A DNA stretch of 64,000 nt. Origin: Paramicrobacterium sp051513965. Lineage in GTDB: Bacteria > Actinomycetota > Actinomycetes > Actinomycetales > Microbacteriaceae. The stretch's first letter is position 1. The number at the start of each line of letters is the position of its first letter. A program made the translations under genes and the position numbers. Shown piece after piece: positions 16,172 to 26,334 of this stretch. Under the pieces are notes generated by a model. That model was not told the origin of the DNA. It saw nothing but the letters and a program-made list of their open reading frames with translations, and ran no database searches. The stretch is taken from NCBI RefSeq assembly GCF_051513965.1, contig NZ_CP195847.1:2790001-2854000 (forward strand). Direction: 5' to 3'.

Positions 16172-17458
16172 ATGAAGAACAGACTTTGCAACACCACGCG
16201 ATCACGCTGGTTGGGAGGCATTGCCATAGCCGCCACGGCCGCGCTCACACTTGCCGGCTGCTCCGGCGGAGAGAGCGATGGTCCGACGACTCTCAAGTTC
16301 TCCTATCTGTGGTCGGGGCCAGAAGCCAAGGTCCTCGAGTCGATCATCGACGACTTCAATGCGAGCCAAGATGAGATTGTCGTCAAGGGTGTCTCGAGCC
16401 CAGACCAGCAGAAGCAGCTCACATCGATGTCGTCAGCGAACGGTTCATTCGATATTTCCGACAACTTCGGAGAGAACATGGGCTCCTGGGCGGCAAAGGG
16501 AGTCCTGGCGCCGCTGGACGAGTACATCGAGTCAGAAGACATCGATCTCGACGATTTTGCTCCCGCCGCGCTTGAGCAGATGAAACACGACGGTCAGACA
16601 TATGCGTTGCCGATTGCAGTACACAGCTTCCAGCTCCTGTACAACAAGAAACTTCTTGACGAGGCGGGAGTTGAGCCTCCGACGACGATGGATGAGCTCG
16701 CAACTGCGGTTGAGAAGCTGACAGTGACAGACGATTCAGGCAAAATCTCACAACTTGGAATCGGAGACGCGAACACCACAACGACGCTCACCACTCTGGG
16801 CTTCGCCTTCGGCGGAGCGTGGAGCGACAAGAACGGTCCGACGCCAACAGATGCTGGCAATATCGAAGCCGTCGACTGGTGGCAGGAAAATGTCGTGGAC
16901 CTGGTCGGGGCCGACAAGCTCGCCGACTTCAAAGCAGGCGAAGGCCAATACTTGTCCGCAGAAGACTCGTTCTTCAGTGGCAAAGTCGCGATGATCATCG
17001 ACGGTGAATGGCGCTCGGCTCAAGCGGCCGAGGTTGCGCCAGATCTCGACTGGGGCGTCACGGCGATCCCTGCTGCATCTGCGGACCTCGAAAATTCCAC
17101 TCAGGTCACCTCCAGCACACTGTTCATTCCGACCAATTCAAAACACAAGGACGAGGCTGCGGAATTTCTTGCTTATCTGCTGAGTCCCGACGTGATGGAG
17201 AAGTTCAGCCTCACGCTCGGTAACTTGCCGGCGCGAACGTCCCTGCTCGGCAGCGATGCATACAGCGATCTTGAGAACTTTGAGGTCTGGGGCGAGGCGC
17301 TCACGAGTCCCAACGCCAAGTCACTCGCTAGCGCACCCTACAGCGCTGAATACTCGACTGATCTTGGAAACGCATTTGATGACATTGTTCGGGGCAAGTC
17401 AGATGGCGAAAAGGCACTCGAATACGTGAAATCTCGAGCGAAGAGCTACACGAAGTAA
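16172..17458 (+). CDS. Sugar ABC transporter substrate-binding lipoprotein (CUT1)
   Basis: A 428-residue extracellular binding protein of family 1. The lipoprotein signal ends with LTLAGC at about residue 29; the mature part has the typical periplasmic fold (LKFSYLWSGPEAKVLESIID at the N-lobe, FFSGKVAMIIDGEW in the middle). The start ATG 16172 has AAAGGG 4-5 nt upstream; longer frames run into the operators. It is the first gene of a unit with two permeases and nanE and has no ATPase, as is common when an MsiK-type ATPase is shared. The nanE linkage suggests a sialic acid, ManNAc or related aminosugar ligand. Confidence 0.9.
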   Translation: MKNRLCNTTRSRWLGGIAIAATAALTLAGCSGGESDGPTTLKFSYLWSGPEAKVLESIIDDFNASQDEIVVKGVSSPDQQKQLTSMSSANGSFDISDNFGENMGSWAAKGVLAPLDEYIESEDIDLDDFAPAALEQMKHDGQTYALPIAVHSFQLLYNKKLLDEAGVEPPTTMDELATAVEKLTVTDDSGKISQLGIGDANTTTTLTTLGFAFGGAWSDKNGPTPTDAGNIEAVDWWQENVVDLVGADKLADFKAGEGQYLSAEDSFFSGKVAMIIDGEWRSAQAAEVAPDLDWGVTAIPAASADLENSTQVTSSTLFIPTNSKHKDEAAEFLAYLLSPDVMEKFSLTLGNLPARTSLLGSDAYSDLENFEVWGEALTSPNAKSLASAPYSAEYSTDLGNAFDDIVRGKSDGEKALEYVKSRAKSYTK

Positions 17459-17465
17459 GTCTCCA

Positions 17466-18431
17466 ATGACACTCACTGCTAAGAGAATTCGCGAGGGTCG
17501 TTCCGATCAATTCAGCCGGAACAGCAAGCGTCCACGTTCGCGCAGACGTTCCTTCTGGATCGGAGCGGCCTTCGCCTCGCCATTCATCGTCGGCTTTCTC
17601 GGCCTGTTCGCGTATCCGATTCTCGCGTCCGGCTACTACAGTTTCACCGACTTCAACCTTTTCCAATCTCCAGACTGGGTCGGCCTCGAAAACTACGAGC
17701 AGATGGCCAATGACGATGTGTTCTGGAAGTCACTCGCGAACACACTGGTACTCGCTGTCATGGGTGTGCCCCTCACCATTGCAATCGCGCTGGGTGGGGC
17801 GCACCTACTCAACACGCCGATTAAGGGACAACCGCTCTACCGTGCGTTCGTATATCTGCCCTCGATTATTCCGGTGGTTGTCGGCGGATATCTCTGGCGT
17901 TGGCTCCTCAACACTCAGTATGGGTTCGTAAACCATTTCCTCTCCTGGTTTGGCATCACCGGGCCGAGCTGGTTGCAGGAACCAGATTGGACGAAGCCGG
18001 CAATCGTGCTCGTCGTGCTCTGGACGGTCGGCGGCACCATGATCATCTACCTCGCCGCGCTCAAGGATGTTCCGCACGAACTCTACGAGGCAGCATCCAT
18101 TGATGGCGCCGGCCCCTGGCGCCGCTTTCTCAACGTGACCTGGCCAACGGTCTCGCCGGTCACGCTGTTCCAGGTGATCGTATGCCTCATCGCCTACCTG
18201 CAGATCTTCACCGAGCCATACGTCCTCGCGCAGGAACGACTCAACAACATCAGCTCCGGCCCTGATCAGTCCATGCTGACGTACGCCATGTACCTGTACC
18301 AGAACGCGTTCGTTTACTTGAAGATGGGCTACGCGTCAGCAATGGCCTGGGTGCTTTTCATCGTCACGCTCATCATCACTCTTGTTGTGTTGGCCTCTTC
18401 GAAACGGTGGGTGCACTATGGCTCTCAGTGA
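17466..18431 (+). CDS. Sugar ABC transporter permease (CUT1, MalF-type)
   Basis: A 321-residue membrane protein with six predicted helices. A basic N-terminus precedes FWIGAAFASPFIVGFLGLFA, and the cytoplasmic EAA loop reads YEAASIDGAGPWRRFLNVTW, which docks the ATPase. It begins 7 nt after the binding protein and overlaps the next permease by 14 nt, so translation is coupled. It forms the heterodimeric channel with the product of 18418. Confidence 0.92.
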   Translation: MTLTAKRIREGRSDQFSRNSKRPRSRRRSFWIGAAFASPFIVGFLGLFAYPILASGYYSFTDFNLFQSPDWVGLENYEQMANDDVFWKSLANTLVLAVMGVPLTIAIALGGAHLLNTPIKGQPLYRAFVYLPSIIPVVVGGYLWRWLLNTQYGFVNHFLSWFGITGPSWLQEPDWTKPAIVLVVLWTVGGTMIIYLAALKDVPHELYEAASIDGAGPWRRFLNVTWPTVSPVTLFQVIVCLIAYLQIFTEPYVLAQERLNNISSGPDQSMLTYAMYLYQNAFVYLKMGYASAMAWVLFIVTLIITLVVLASSKRWVHYGSQ

Positions 18432-19308
18432 CACGCAGATCCTGACGGATGCTCGCACGCCACGCGAGCTCCCGGCGACCAAGCGCACGCCGAAGTTCCT
18501 GCGGCGGCTGCGGCAGCACGGGCTCGTCATCGCGCTGGCGCTTGTCTTCGTCTTTCCGCTGCTCGTGATGCTGTCGACGGCACTCAAGTCACCGCAGGAT
18601 GTCTTCAGCTCACCGCCGACGCTGATCCCCAGCGAGTGGACGTTCGACAACTTCGCTACTGCGTTCGATCAGATTCCCGTGTGGCGCTACCTCGGCAACA
18701 CCATGCTCGTCGCGGGGCTCAGCGTTCTCGGCACGGCACTGTCGTGCCCGCTCGTCGCGTACGCACTCTCGAAGGTGAAATGGGCCGGGGCGAAGCCACT
18801 GTTCATCATGGTGCTTGCCACCATGATGCTGCCGCCGCAGGTGACGCTCATCCCCCTCTTCCTCATCTGGAACGGCGTCGGTGCGACGAACACCTACCTA
18901 CCGCTCGTCGTCCCGGCGTTCCTGGGAACGCCGTTCTTCATCTTCCTCATCCGGCAGTTCCTCATGAACGTTCCCGACGACCTCATTGAGGCCGCGCGAC
19001 TCGACGGAGCATCCGAGTTTCGTACGTACGCGACCATCGTTCTTCCCATTGCGCGTCCCGCGATCGTCACGGCCGCGGTGTTTCAATTCGTGTGGGCGTG
19101 GACCGACTTCCTCAATCCCCTCATCTATTTGAATGACGAGTCGACGTACACCTTGTCCATCGGCCTCTATGCGTTCTTCGGCGAGAACGACGTCGCGTGG
19201 GGTCCGCTCATGGCCGCTTGTACCATGTTCACCATTCCTGCGCTGATCATCTTCCTGATCGGGCAAAAGTTCTTCATCGGCGGAATCAGCGCGGGGGCCA
19301 TTAAGTGA
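18418..19308 (+). CDS. Sugar ABC transporter permease (CUT1, MalG-type)
   Basis: A 296-residue membrane protein, second channel subunit. The EAA loop is EAARLDGASEFRTYATIVLP. The protein ends in ISAGAIK, close to the usual CUT1 C-terminus (GAVK). The start ATG 18418 (MALSDTQ) lies inside the end of the upstream permease; earlier in-frame starts would lengthen the overlap without cause. Its stop TGA overlaps the GTG of nanE. Confidence 0.92.
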   Translation: MALSDTQILTDARTPRELPATKRTPKFLRRLRQHGLVIALALVFVFPLLVMLSTALKSPQDVFSSPPTLIPSEWTFDNFATAFDQIPVWRYLGNTMLVAGLSVLGTALSCPLVAYALSKVKWAGAKPLFIMVLATMMLPPQVTLIPLFLIWNGVGATNTYLPLVVPAFLGTPFFIFLIRQFLMNVPDDLIEAARLDGASEFRTYATIVLPIARPAIVTAAVFQFVWAWTDFLNPLIYLNDESTYTLSIGLYAFFGENDVAWGPLMAACTMFTIPALIIFLIGQKFFIGGISAGAIK

Positions 19309-19985
19309 CGCACGAACGCATAGTCCAGCTCAAGCACGGATTCATCGCCTCGGTTCAGGCTGATGAGGGCAGCCCTTTGCGCGAAAGCCGCATGATCGCC
19401 GCGCTCGCGCACGCGACTATGCTCGGCGGAGCGAACGGACTGCGCATCAACTCAGCTGCCGACATTCGCGCCGTGCGTGAGATCACTGATCTGCCGGTCA
19501 TCGGGTTGCATAAGGAGCACAATGGCACTCGTGATGTCATCACGCCCCTGGTTGAGCATGCGCTCGAACTCGCACAGGCGGGAGCAGACATTATCGCCGT
19601 CGATGCCTCGCGCGAGATCCGCGGCGGAGACCTGTCGATCATCGGCGCAGTACGCGATCTGACGGGGCTTCCCGTCATGGCCGACGTTTCGACCCTCGAT
19701 GAGGGACTGAGGGCATGGGATGCTGGTGCTGCACTGGTCGGCACCACGCTGTCCGGTTACACGCCCTACACTCGCAAGGATCCCGAGCGCCCAGACTTTG
19801 CATTGGTCGAGCAGCTCGCCGCCCGCAACATCCGCGTGATCGCGGAGGGCCGTCTGCGATCCCCCGCCGATGTGGTGCGCGTCCTCAACCTCGGCGCATA
19901 TGCGGCTGTGGTGGGTCGCGCCCTGACGGACCCCCTCATCACCTCGGCCCGCTACGCGAAGGCAGCTAAATGTGGCAGGGCGTGA
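19305..19985 (+). CDS. nanE: N-acylglucosamine-6-phosphate (ManNAc-6-P) 2-epimerase
   Basis: A 226-residue TIM-barrel enzyme that interconverts N-acetylmannosamine-6-phosphate and N-acetylglucosamine-6-phosphate in sialic acid catabolism. Recognisable NanE motifs are LKHGFIASVQADEGSPL, GGANGLRI, the catalytic lysine in VIGLHKEHN, IIAVDAS and the catalytic glutamate in VIAEGR. The start GTG overlaps the permease stop (GTGA). No nanA, nanK, nagA or nagB is in the window, so the rest of the pathway must be elsewhere, or the substrate enters as a ManNAc derivative. The last gene of the operon; no clear terminator follows at once. Confidence 0.9.
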   Translation: MTHERIVQLKHGFIASVQADEGSPLRESRMIAALAHATMLGGANGLRINSAADIRAVREITDLPVIGLHKEHNGTRDVITPLVEHALELAQAGADIIAVDASREIRGGDLSIIGAVRDLTGLPVMADVSTLDEGLRAWDAGAALVGTTLSGYTPYTRKDPERPDFALVEQLAARNIRVIAEGRLRSPADVVRVLNLGAYAAVVGRALTDPLITSARYAKAAKCGRA

Positions 19986-20181
19986 GAGATAGAGTCAGGT
20001 TTTCTGTGCTTTGTCCCGCAACGAATCGTTCGCTTCTGAACAATGGTCAGTATCCGCTAGGGGAGCGGGTGGCCGAACCATGAGTGCCGGTGAGCGTTGC
20101 ACCCGCGTGATCCTTCGTTCTTCGGCAGTCGTCGCAAGGAACGTGGACATTTGAGACGGGCCGGCTAGGACTTAACCTAGC

Positions 20182-20373
20182 TCAGGCGGCTCGTGGGCAA
20201 TATGCCGGGATGCAGCCTTCGAAGAGCTCGATGTCCCGATTCATCTGTTGTGATCCCGCGTAGCACCAGCTGTCAACTAAGAACGCCAGTTTCACGTGCA
20301 CCTTGACAGACAGGTCCCCAGGATTGAGCGCAACAGCACCGTGGCCGGATACGCGATGTGCGCATCCGGCCAC
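20182..20373 (-). pseudogene. Possible remnant of a wall-protein C-terminal domain
   Basis: A 63-codon frame downstream of, and on the same strand as, the broken surface glycosidase. Part of it (VKLAFLVDSWCYAGSQQ, then DIELFEGCIPAY) resembles a C-terminal domain of secreted actinobacterial hydrolases that I recall as reading roughly CYAGKA...V-IEL-TPYG-K-F--V-PG--AY, with a gap where some 10 residues would be missing. The resemblance is from memory and could be chance. No ribosome binding site is visible, and the terminator hairpin falls within its start. If real, it is the wreck of a second secreted protein. Confidence 0.25.
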
Positions 20374-20375
20374 GG
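20339..20375 (-). terminator. Hairpin terminator after the surface glycosidase
   Basis: A perfect 12-bp stem CCGTGGCCGGAT/ATCCGGCCACGG (20339-20350 and 20364-20375) with a 13-nt loop. It lies 21 bases beyond the stop at 20396. No U-tract is evident on either strand, which is common in high-GC actinobacteria. Confidence 0.7.
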
Positions 20376-20395
20376 CAGCTTGAGGAGTTCGTCGA

Positions 20396-23300
20396 CTACC
20401 TCTTACCCATTCGGCGCCGCACGAGGACGGTCGTTACTCCGCCGAGAATGAGGGCGATGGCCACCAGGATCCCAGCGAGGGCGTCTGCTCCGGTGAAGGG
20501 CAACGTGCCGCTCGCGTTGTCGCTTGTCCCGTCACCGTTCTGGTCCGATTGCGAACCGCCACCGGGTGCCGATCCGTCGGAGCCACCGGCGCCGTCGTCA
20601 CCGTCGCCGGTTCCTGGGACATCACCGTCATCACCGGCACCGTCGCCTTCGCCCGGCTCACCACCGTCGTCGTCTGCCGCGAGAGCGGCAAGTTGCGACA
20701 CTGTGATCCGGTCGATGATCGGTGAATGGTCAGCCCGCAGCGGGATTCCCGGCCAGTTGTCTTCTGCGTAGGTCTCGCCGTCGAAGTTAGGCTCCTCCTC
20801 GGCAGAGAAGGTGATAGTGTTCTCCCCTTCCTCAAGATCGAGAGTCAGCGTGCGCTCCCAGAAGTTGTTTTCGTGGAAGGTAGGAACGAACAGGAAAGAC
20901 GACGCTTCGCCACCGTTCACGCTGATATCAGCGTGACGCGCCATGGGGTTTGGGTTATAGTGCGTGGCAGGGATCTGCTCCGGGTTCGAGAACCGCACCA
21001 CCACTGCGTGCGGGCCGGCCTCCGCCGCCGATACCGTGAAGGTGAGGGTGTTCTCGTTTCCGGGCTCTCCGACGATACCGCCCACGGCCTGCTTGCCCTC
21101 GGCGAGCGTCAGGTCGACGACGGCAGCATCACCGCTTGTTGCGGCATCCTCCGCCTGGTATTCGGTGGTTGTGAGGACCTCTTGCGACGCACCGATTCGC
21201 AGGCGGTCGATGACGGCACCCGCTCCCTCGCCGACGACCGTGATCTTATTGACGCCACCCTGCAGGTGGACCGCCGCCGACATCGCTTTGTCCAGAGACA
21301 GCACGCTGTATCCGTTGACGAGCACGTTGCCGGCAGCACCTTCGACGGCGTCCACGGCCACGGTCGCTTCAGCATCTGCTTCGCCGTAGACCCAGAATGT
21401 CGCCGTCTCGCCGTGCGAGAGCGTGACAGTTCCGGCGCCAGGTGCGGCGACCTTGGCTGCGGCAGGGTCGACACTCAGGCTGCCCGTGTAGTCAGACAGT
21501 TCGGCTTCATAGACAGCTTCGGCGTCGGGGTCAGCAGCACGAGTCAGCGTGATGCGGTCGACGATAGCGTCACCCACGGTGGACTTCGATCCGTCGAGGC
21601 TCTTCGCCGACAGCGAGATCGTGTGCGTACCCTTCGTGAGCTCAACTACGGTGTCGGTGTGGTCCCACACCAGCCACTTGTAGCCAAGCGGGAGGTATAG
21701 CTCCTGCTCTGCGGCGCCGTCCACCGTGAGGAAGACGTTCGTCGGACCCTGCTCCTTGACCAGTTCATAGGTGTTCTGACTGTTGGCGAAGACGGACAGA
21801 TCGTACGCACCGTCGTCGGGAACCTCGACCGTGAAGTCAAGCTTCACGTCCGACCCCGTACGCAGGCCACCCACGTCGTATCCGCCGGAGGTGTAGAAGT
21901 TGCCCACGTTTGAGGGTGAGCCCTCCGGGCCGTTACGTGAATAACCGCTGCCCGAATGAGCGGCGTCCTCGGCCTCGTAGCTCGCGTGCCACCGAGCATC
22001 TGAGGCACGCGCTTCGGCATTCCCGGCGGGAGTGACGATGATTTCGTAGGCAGACGACTCGATGAGCTTCGGTAACTGATCGCCACCAAAGTCGATCGTC
22101 ACTTTGCCGTCCCTGACCGAGAGAATCTGCTCACCCAGCAATGTCGGCTGCGCGGAGTCGCCCAGCTGTCCCGTCCACGGAATCTGTCGGACCGCGACGC
22201 GGACGGTGTCGCCGAAGACATCACGCGGAACGTTGACGAAATCCACAGGTGCATTGCCGCTTGCGCCACCGATGATCGTGCGCGAGGTGCGCTTCTCCTC
22301 ATCGAGACTCGACACTCCCTGGAGCGTGTAGTTCTCACCGGGCGAGGGAGGCGTAAGACTGACCGTGTGCCCGGTCATCTGGGCGTAGGCGTTGTAGAGC
22401 CACCACTGGCCATTGGCTCGGTTGGACTGCACCGCCGAATCGGACAGATTGCCGTTGATGTTCCAGAACGCGATCATCGCATCGACCTTGGAATCCTCGA
22501 TGGCGGAGATCCACTGGATCATCTGGCCCGGCACGGAAGTGTGGTAGTTGAACGCGTACTCATTGACATTAATCGGAAGCACCGTACCGTCATACGAGGT
22601 GCCCGCGAAGACGTCCTTCTCCCAGCCACGGAACTTGGCGACAGAATCGCGAATCGCCTGCGGGTGCGTCAGTTCGTGCCACGTGATGATATCCGGCACG
22701 GTATCTGCTTCGACAGTGTGAGTCAGGAACCCTTGAACCTGGTTGAACAGGAGACTCGTCCCCGGACCAGCAATCCGTATGTCGGGGAAAACTTCCTTGA
22801 TGCGTTTGTATGTGGAGTCCCACGCGGCGAAGTAGTCGTCGGGATCATCGAGCCAGGAGGTGCCATTCAGACTCCACTCTCCCGTGCCGAACATGTTACC
22901 CTCCGGCTCATTGAACGGTTCGATGACGAGGTGCTCGCGCTGGTCAGCGGGAACCTCGGCGATCATCGCGAGCTGCGCGTCGAGAACGGAGCGATAGTCG
23001 GCGAGCTTCTCCGCAGGCGTGTCGCCCGGCCATTGGTAAGGGAAGCCGCGGTACCAGTCTGTGATTCGCAAGTACACGTCCCCGCCGGTGGTGTCAGCGA
23101 GCGTCGGCAGATTTCAAGGGCGTCAGATCCTGGATGCTGAGAGCCGTCCTGCGCCTTCGTCGCGACGCTCCGGACGTTCATGCCCTCAATGAGGTTCGCG
23201 GTCAGCATCCCGTCGTCGTAGAGGCCGTAGAGCACACCGGAGGCGCCTCCGTGAACTTTTCCGGTGTCGCTGCCCAGATCGATCTTCACCTCTCCGCGGT

Positions 23301-24283
23301 GCACCTCGACAGTGGCCGTGACATCCACGTCCGCCGCCGTTCCGTTGACCGTGAATTCGCCGCCCTTGGCGTAGGCAGCAGGGTCGATCTCGCCCCACTC
23401 AATCGGAACGTAGCGAGTGTAGCCGTCGGTGTAGCTCGCCTGCGCCGACGAGGGCAGTTCGGGGGGGCGTCCCGACCGTCGTGCGGATCGCGAAAGCGCT
23501 CGTGGTGAGCTTCTCGAGTGTCGGAGCTTCTTCTGCCGAAATCTCGGCGACCTGCCCGGGCGTCAGCGCCGCGCGGTAGATCTTGAAGTCGTCAACGGCA
23601 CCGTTGAACATCGGGTCGACATAGAACGACTTGCCAATGTACCCCGCCGACGTCGCCTCGTCGGTCAACAGCTCGGCAGCGCTGATGTCGGTCTTCGTCG
23701 AGACCACAGCGACACCGTTGAGGTACGTCGTCAGTTCCTTCGCTTCAGTGTCTACCTTCACAGCGAGATCGACCCATTCACCAACGTGCAGCGGGCCGAC
23801 ACCAGTGTTCTGCGATTCAGCGCCGCCTCCGTTTCGCGTGAGCGCGGTTCTGAGGTTGCCATCACCGTTAGAGGGTGACGAGAAGAGGTAGCGGCTGTTA
23901 TCGGTTCCGAGTGCGTAAATCCACTGTCAGGCGCCGCCATCACCGTCCCAACGAACACGCGTTGCGACAGTGAGATCCTGTGCCCCGTCAAGCACTTCTC
24001 GCGGGACAATGACGTGGCCGCCTTGCAAATCGAGGGCCGAGCCCTCATCGGATGCCACGAGCTCCACTTTGCCGTTCGTTTCGCCGTCCCAGCCATTACC
24101 TGAACTGTCGGCGACCGTCGTTCCGGTCAGCTCGTCCATTGCGTAGTGCAGGTCAGGGTCTGGTGTAGCGGCGTACGCCGGAACACCACTAGCCACGACG
24201 AAACTCGCGGCGAGCGATGCAACGGCAAGTGCCGCTGTGCTTCTTCCGCGCGCGGACTGACGCGCATGTCGATGTATCTTCAT
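20396..24283 (-). pseudogene. LPXTG-anchored GH39-like glycoside hydrolase, disrupted
   Basis: If intact, this would be a surface enzyme of about 1,295 residues. In order: signal peptide (MKIHRHARQ...VPAYA), LamG/concanavalin-like domain (to about residue 230), a Big_4-type Ig domain (AIRTTVGTPPELP), a GH39-like barrel with acid/base NEP (IEPFNEPEGN) and probable nucleophile NEY (INVNEYAFN), CBM35/CBM6-like modules (YEAEDAAHSGSGY), an acidic Gly/Asp linker, then LPFTG, a membrane helix and RRRMGKR for sortase anchoring. Three lesions break it: an in-frame TGA at 23927-23929 where LamG proteins have Trp, an extra base in a run of seven G at 23461-23467, and a missing base near 23112. The last 893 codons (to about 23077) remain open. 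Real decay and sequencing error cannot be told apart here. Confidence 0.8.
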
Positions 24284-24351
24284 CGAGTACCTCTCTGTCT
24301 CGGTGTCATTGTCAGTTCCCGCGCAGAAATCACTTCGGCGCGGGCGCACGG

Positions 24352-26331
24352 TCAGCGGGGTGCTGCTTCGTGCTCCCCCGTCGGCACGAACACGCGCATG
24401 GTCGACGGCTGGCGCTCTGCCCACTGGTGGTAAGGCGCGGCGCGAAGTGTGAACTCCAATTGCGGTGACGTCGTCGGGCGCTGGCTGAGCGCGCCTGGAC
24501 CGGTCGTCGGCCCGGCCGGCTCAGCGACGGCGACGGCTCGAACGACCACGTCATCTGCATCCATCTCGATCGGAGCGTCAGCTGTGATGCGCACGTCCTC
24601 GAGCGCCACGCCGTCGGGCAGGTCCGTTGATTCGATGCAGAGCACAAGCGGCCCGTTTTCGATTGCGACAGTGCCGCGCAAAGCATCGATGCGAGGGTCC
24701 GGCCACGTGAGCCGTGGTCGGGCGCAGAGATCGAGAACGAGAACGTCTCCAGTGGAGAATCGCCGCTGTACGTCGAACCAGCCCGACTCGAGACGCACGG
24801 CACGCTGTCCGGCGACCTCAAGTTTCGCCTTGTCGGCCCAACTCGGCACCCGCAACCGCAGCGTGACCTCGCGGTCTGGGGCCTCGCTGACCTCAATACG
24901 CACGGTGCCATCATCGGGATAGCGGGTCACGACGTTGAATGCCAGTTTCTCCTCGCCGAGTTCCACCTCGACCTCGCCCGACGCGTACTGCAAAAGCGAC
25001 ACGACGTCGTCTTCTACTGAAATCGCATACATGTGAAGTGAGGCGAGGGTGCGGGCGACATTGGTCGGACAGCACGACACGTCGAACCATGGTGCACGGA
25101 TGCTGCCCTCGGCACGCAGATTCGGACCATCAAGCTCGGCCGCGTCGCCCGTCTCTCTCTGTTGCAGGGGGTTCGCGTAGAAGAACGCGCGCCCGTCTGC
25201 GCGAACTGCCGTCGCGAGGATGTTGAAGAGCGTGCGTTCAATCAGGTCGATGTACTGAACCTTCCCCGTGGCAAGGTAGAGGCGCCAGGAGAACATGACG
25301 GAGGCCACTCCCGCGCACGTCTCGCAGTAAGCACGGTCGGCCGGCAGCTCCCAGTCGTCGCCGAAACCTTCGTCCTGGTGCCGCGAACCCATGCCGCCGG
25401 TGATGTATGTCCGGCGGGCGACGGTACGCTCCCACTGCCGTTCTAGGCTGGCGAGCAGGTCGCCGTCGCTGTTCTCCACGGCCACGTCAACAGCACCGGC
25501 GGAAAGGTACAGCGCGCGAACGGCATGGCCCCTCAGCGCGTCTGCGTCGCGGACCGGGACGTCGTCTTGGAAATACGCGGCAGAGAGGAGCGGCCGGACG
25601 GGCAACGTGCCGTGGCCGCGGCGTTCGATGAACAGCTGCGCCTGGTCGATGTAGGTTCGCTCGCCCGTCGCGCGGCCGAACTCGGCGAGCGCGACCTCGA
25701 TCTCGGGATGACCGCAAATTCCCTGACGACCATCGGGGCCGAATTCGTGGCAGATGTGGTCTGCCGCGCGACGGGCAACGTCCACGAGTTCATCATCGCC
25801 GACCGTGCGAAGCCGGGCGACGCCGGCCTGCAGCAGATGGCCCATGTTGTAAAGTTCGTGCCCCATCGACAGGTCCGAGTAGCGCGGAGGAAGACCCGAG
25901 TGCCCGAAAGCGGTGCCGATGTACCCGTCGGCATCCTGGGCAGCACTGACGCGGGAGGTGAGATCGCGGAACATCCTGTCGATCACAGAGTCATGGGTGC
26001 GGCCGTACTCCCACGCCATCGCCTCCATGAGCTTGTACAGTTCCGAGTCGGAGAACTGCCACCCCGGCCTGTCGTACGTGACCTCGCCTCGAGCGACACG
26101 GTCGAAGTTCTCGATCCAGCCCAGGCGCTCCATCCAGTCGAGGCAGTGCTCGAGAGTCGCCGTGGCGTTCACCCGCTGGCGCGAGCCCCAGAAGCCAGAG
26201 GCGTCGAAGCTCACTTCCGCTCCGAAGGCCCCTCGGCGCGGGCCGCGCGACGGCGCAACGGCGCTGGCCGGCGCAGCACCGCCCTGCGTTGTCGGGAAGC
26301 CGGAAACGACGCGGGAAGCGTAGTCGGTCAC
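24352..26331 (-). CDS. GH127 beta-L-arabinofuranosidase
   Basis: A 659-residue (alpha/alpha)6-barrel enzyme of glycoside hydrolase family 127 (formerly DUF1680), which releases beta-L-arabinofuranose from arabinan-type and hydroxyproline-linked oligosaccharides. The zinc site and nucleophile cysteine are visible: Glu and Cys in YCETCAGV, and the Cys pair in DVSCCPTN. Other family motifs are GFWGSRQ near residue 47 and ITGGMGSRH. No signal peptide, so it acts on imported oligosaccharides. The start is GTG 26331, 3 nt after the permease stop. It belongs to the LacI-SBP-permease-permease operon and precedes the broken surface glycosidase. Confidence 0.92.
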   Translation of the reverse strand: MTDYASRVVSGFPTTQGGAAPASAVAPSRGPRRGAFGAEVSFDASGFWGSRQRVNATATLEHCLDWMERLGWIENFDRVARGEVTYDRPGWQFSDSELYKLMEAMAWEYGRTHDSVIDRMFRDLTSRVSAAQDADGYIGTAFGHSGLPPRYSDLSMGHELYNMGHLLQAGVARLRTVGDDELVDVARRAADHICHEFGPDGRQGICGHPEIEVALAEFGRATGERTYIDQAQLFIERRGHGTLPVRPLLSAAYFQDDVPVRDADALRGHAVRALYLSAGAVDVAVENSDGDLLASLERQWERTVARRTYITGGMGSRHQDEGFGDDWELPADRAYCETCAGVASVMFSWRLYLATGKVQYIDLIERTLFNILATAVRADGRAFFYANPLQQRETGDAAELDGPNLRAEGSIRAPWFDVSCCPTNVARTLASLHMYAISVEDDVVSLLQYASGEVEVELGEEKLAFNVVTRYPDDGTVRIEVSEAPDREVTLRLRVPSWADKAKLEVAGQRAVRLESGWFDVQRRFSTGDVLVLDLCARPRLTWPDPRIDALRGTVAIENGPLVLCIESTDLPDGVALEDVRITADAPIEMDADDVVVRAVAVAEPAGPTTGPGALSQRPTTSPQLEFTLRAAPYHQWAERQPSTMRVFVPTGEHEAAPR

Positions 26332-26334
26332 TGT

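Larger units (their letters stand above)
19986..20395. other. Convergent intergenic region after nanE
   Basis: 410 bases between two convergent units. It holds a small inverted repeat GCTAGG/CCTAGC at 20164-20181, a possible coding remnant at 20182-20373 and a strong hairpin at 20339-20375. No intact gene is seen. Confidence 0.6.

Noticed and set aside
23108..23935. Recoding (programmed frameshift or UGA read-through) in the surface glycosidase
   Set aside because: Three separate lesions, one in a homopolymer, and no stimulatory structure seen; mutation or sequencing error is simpler.
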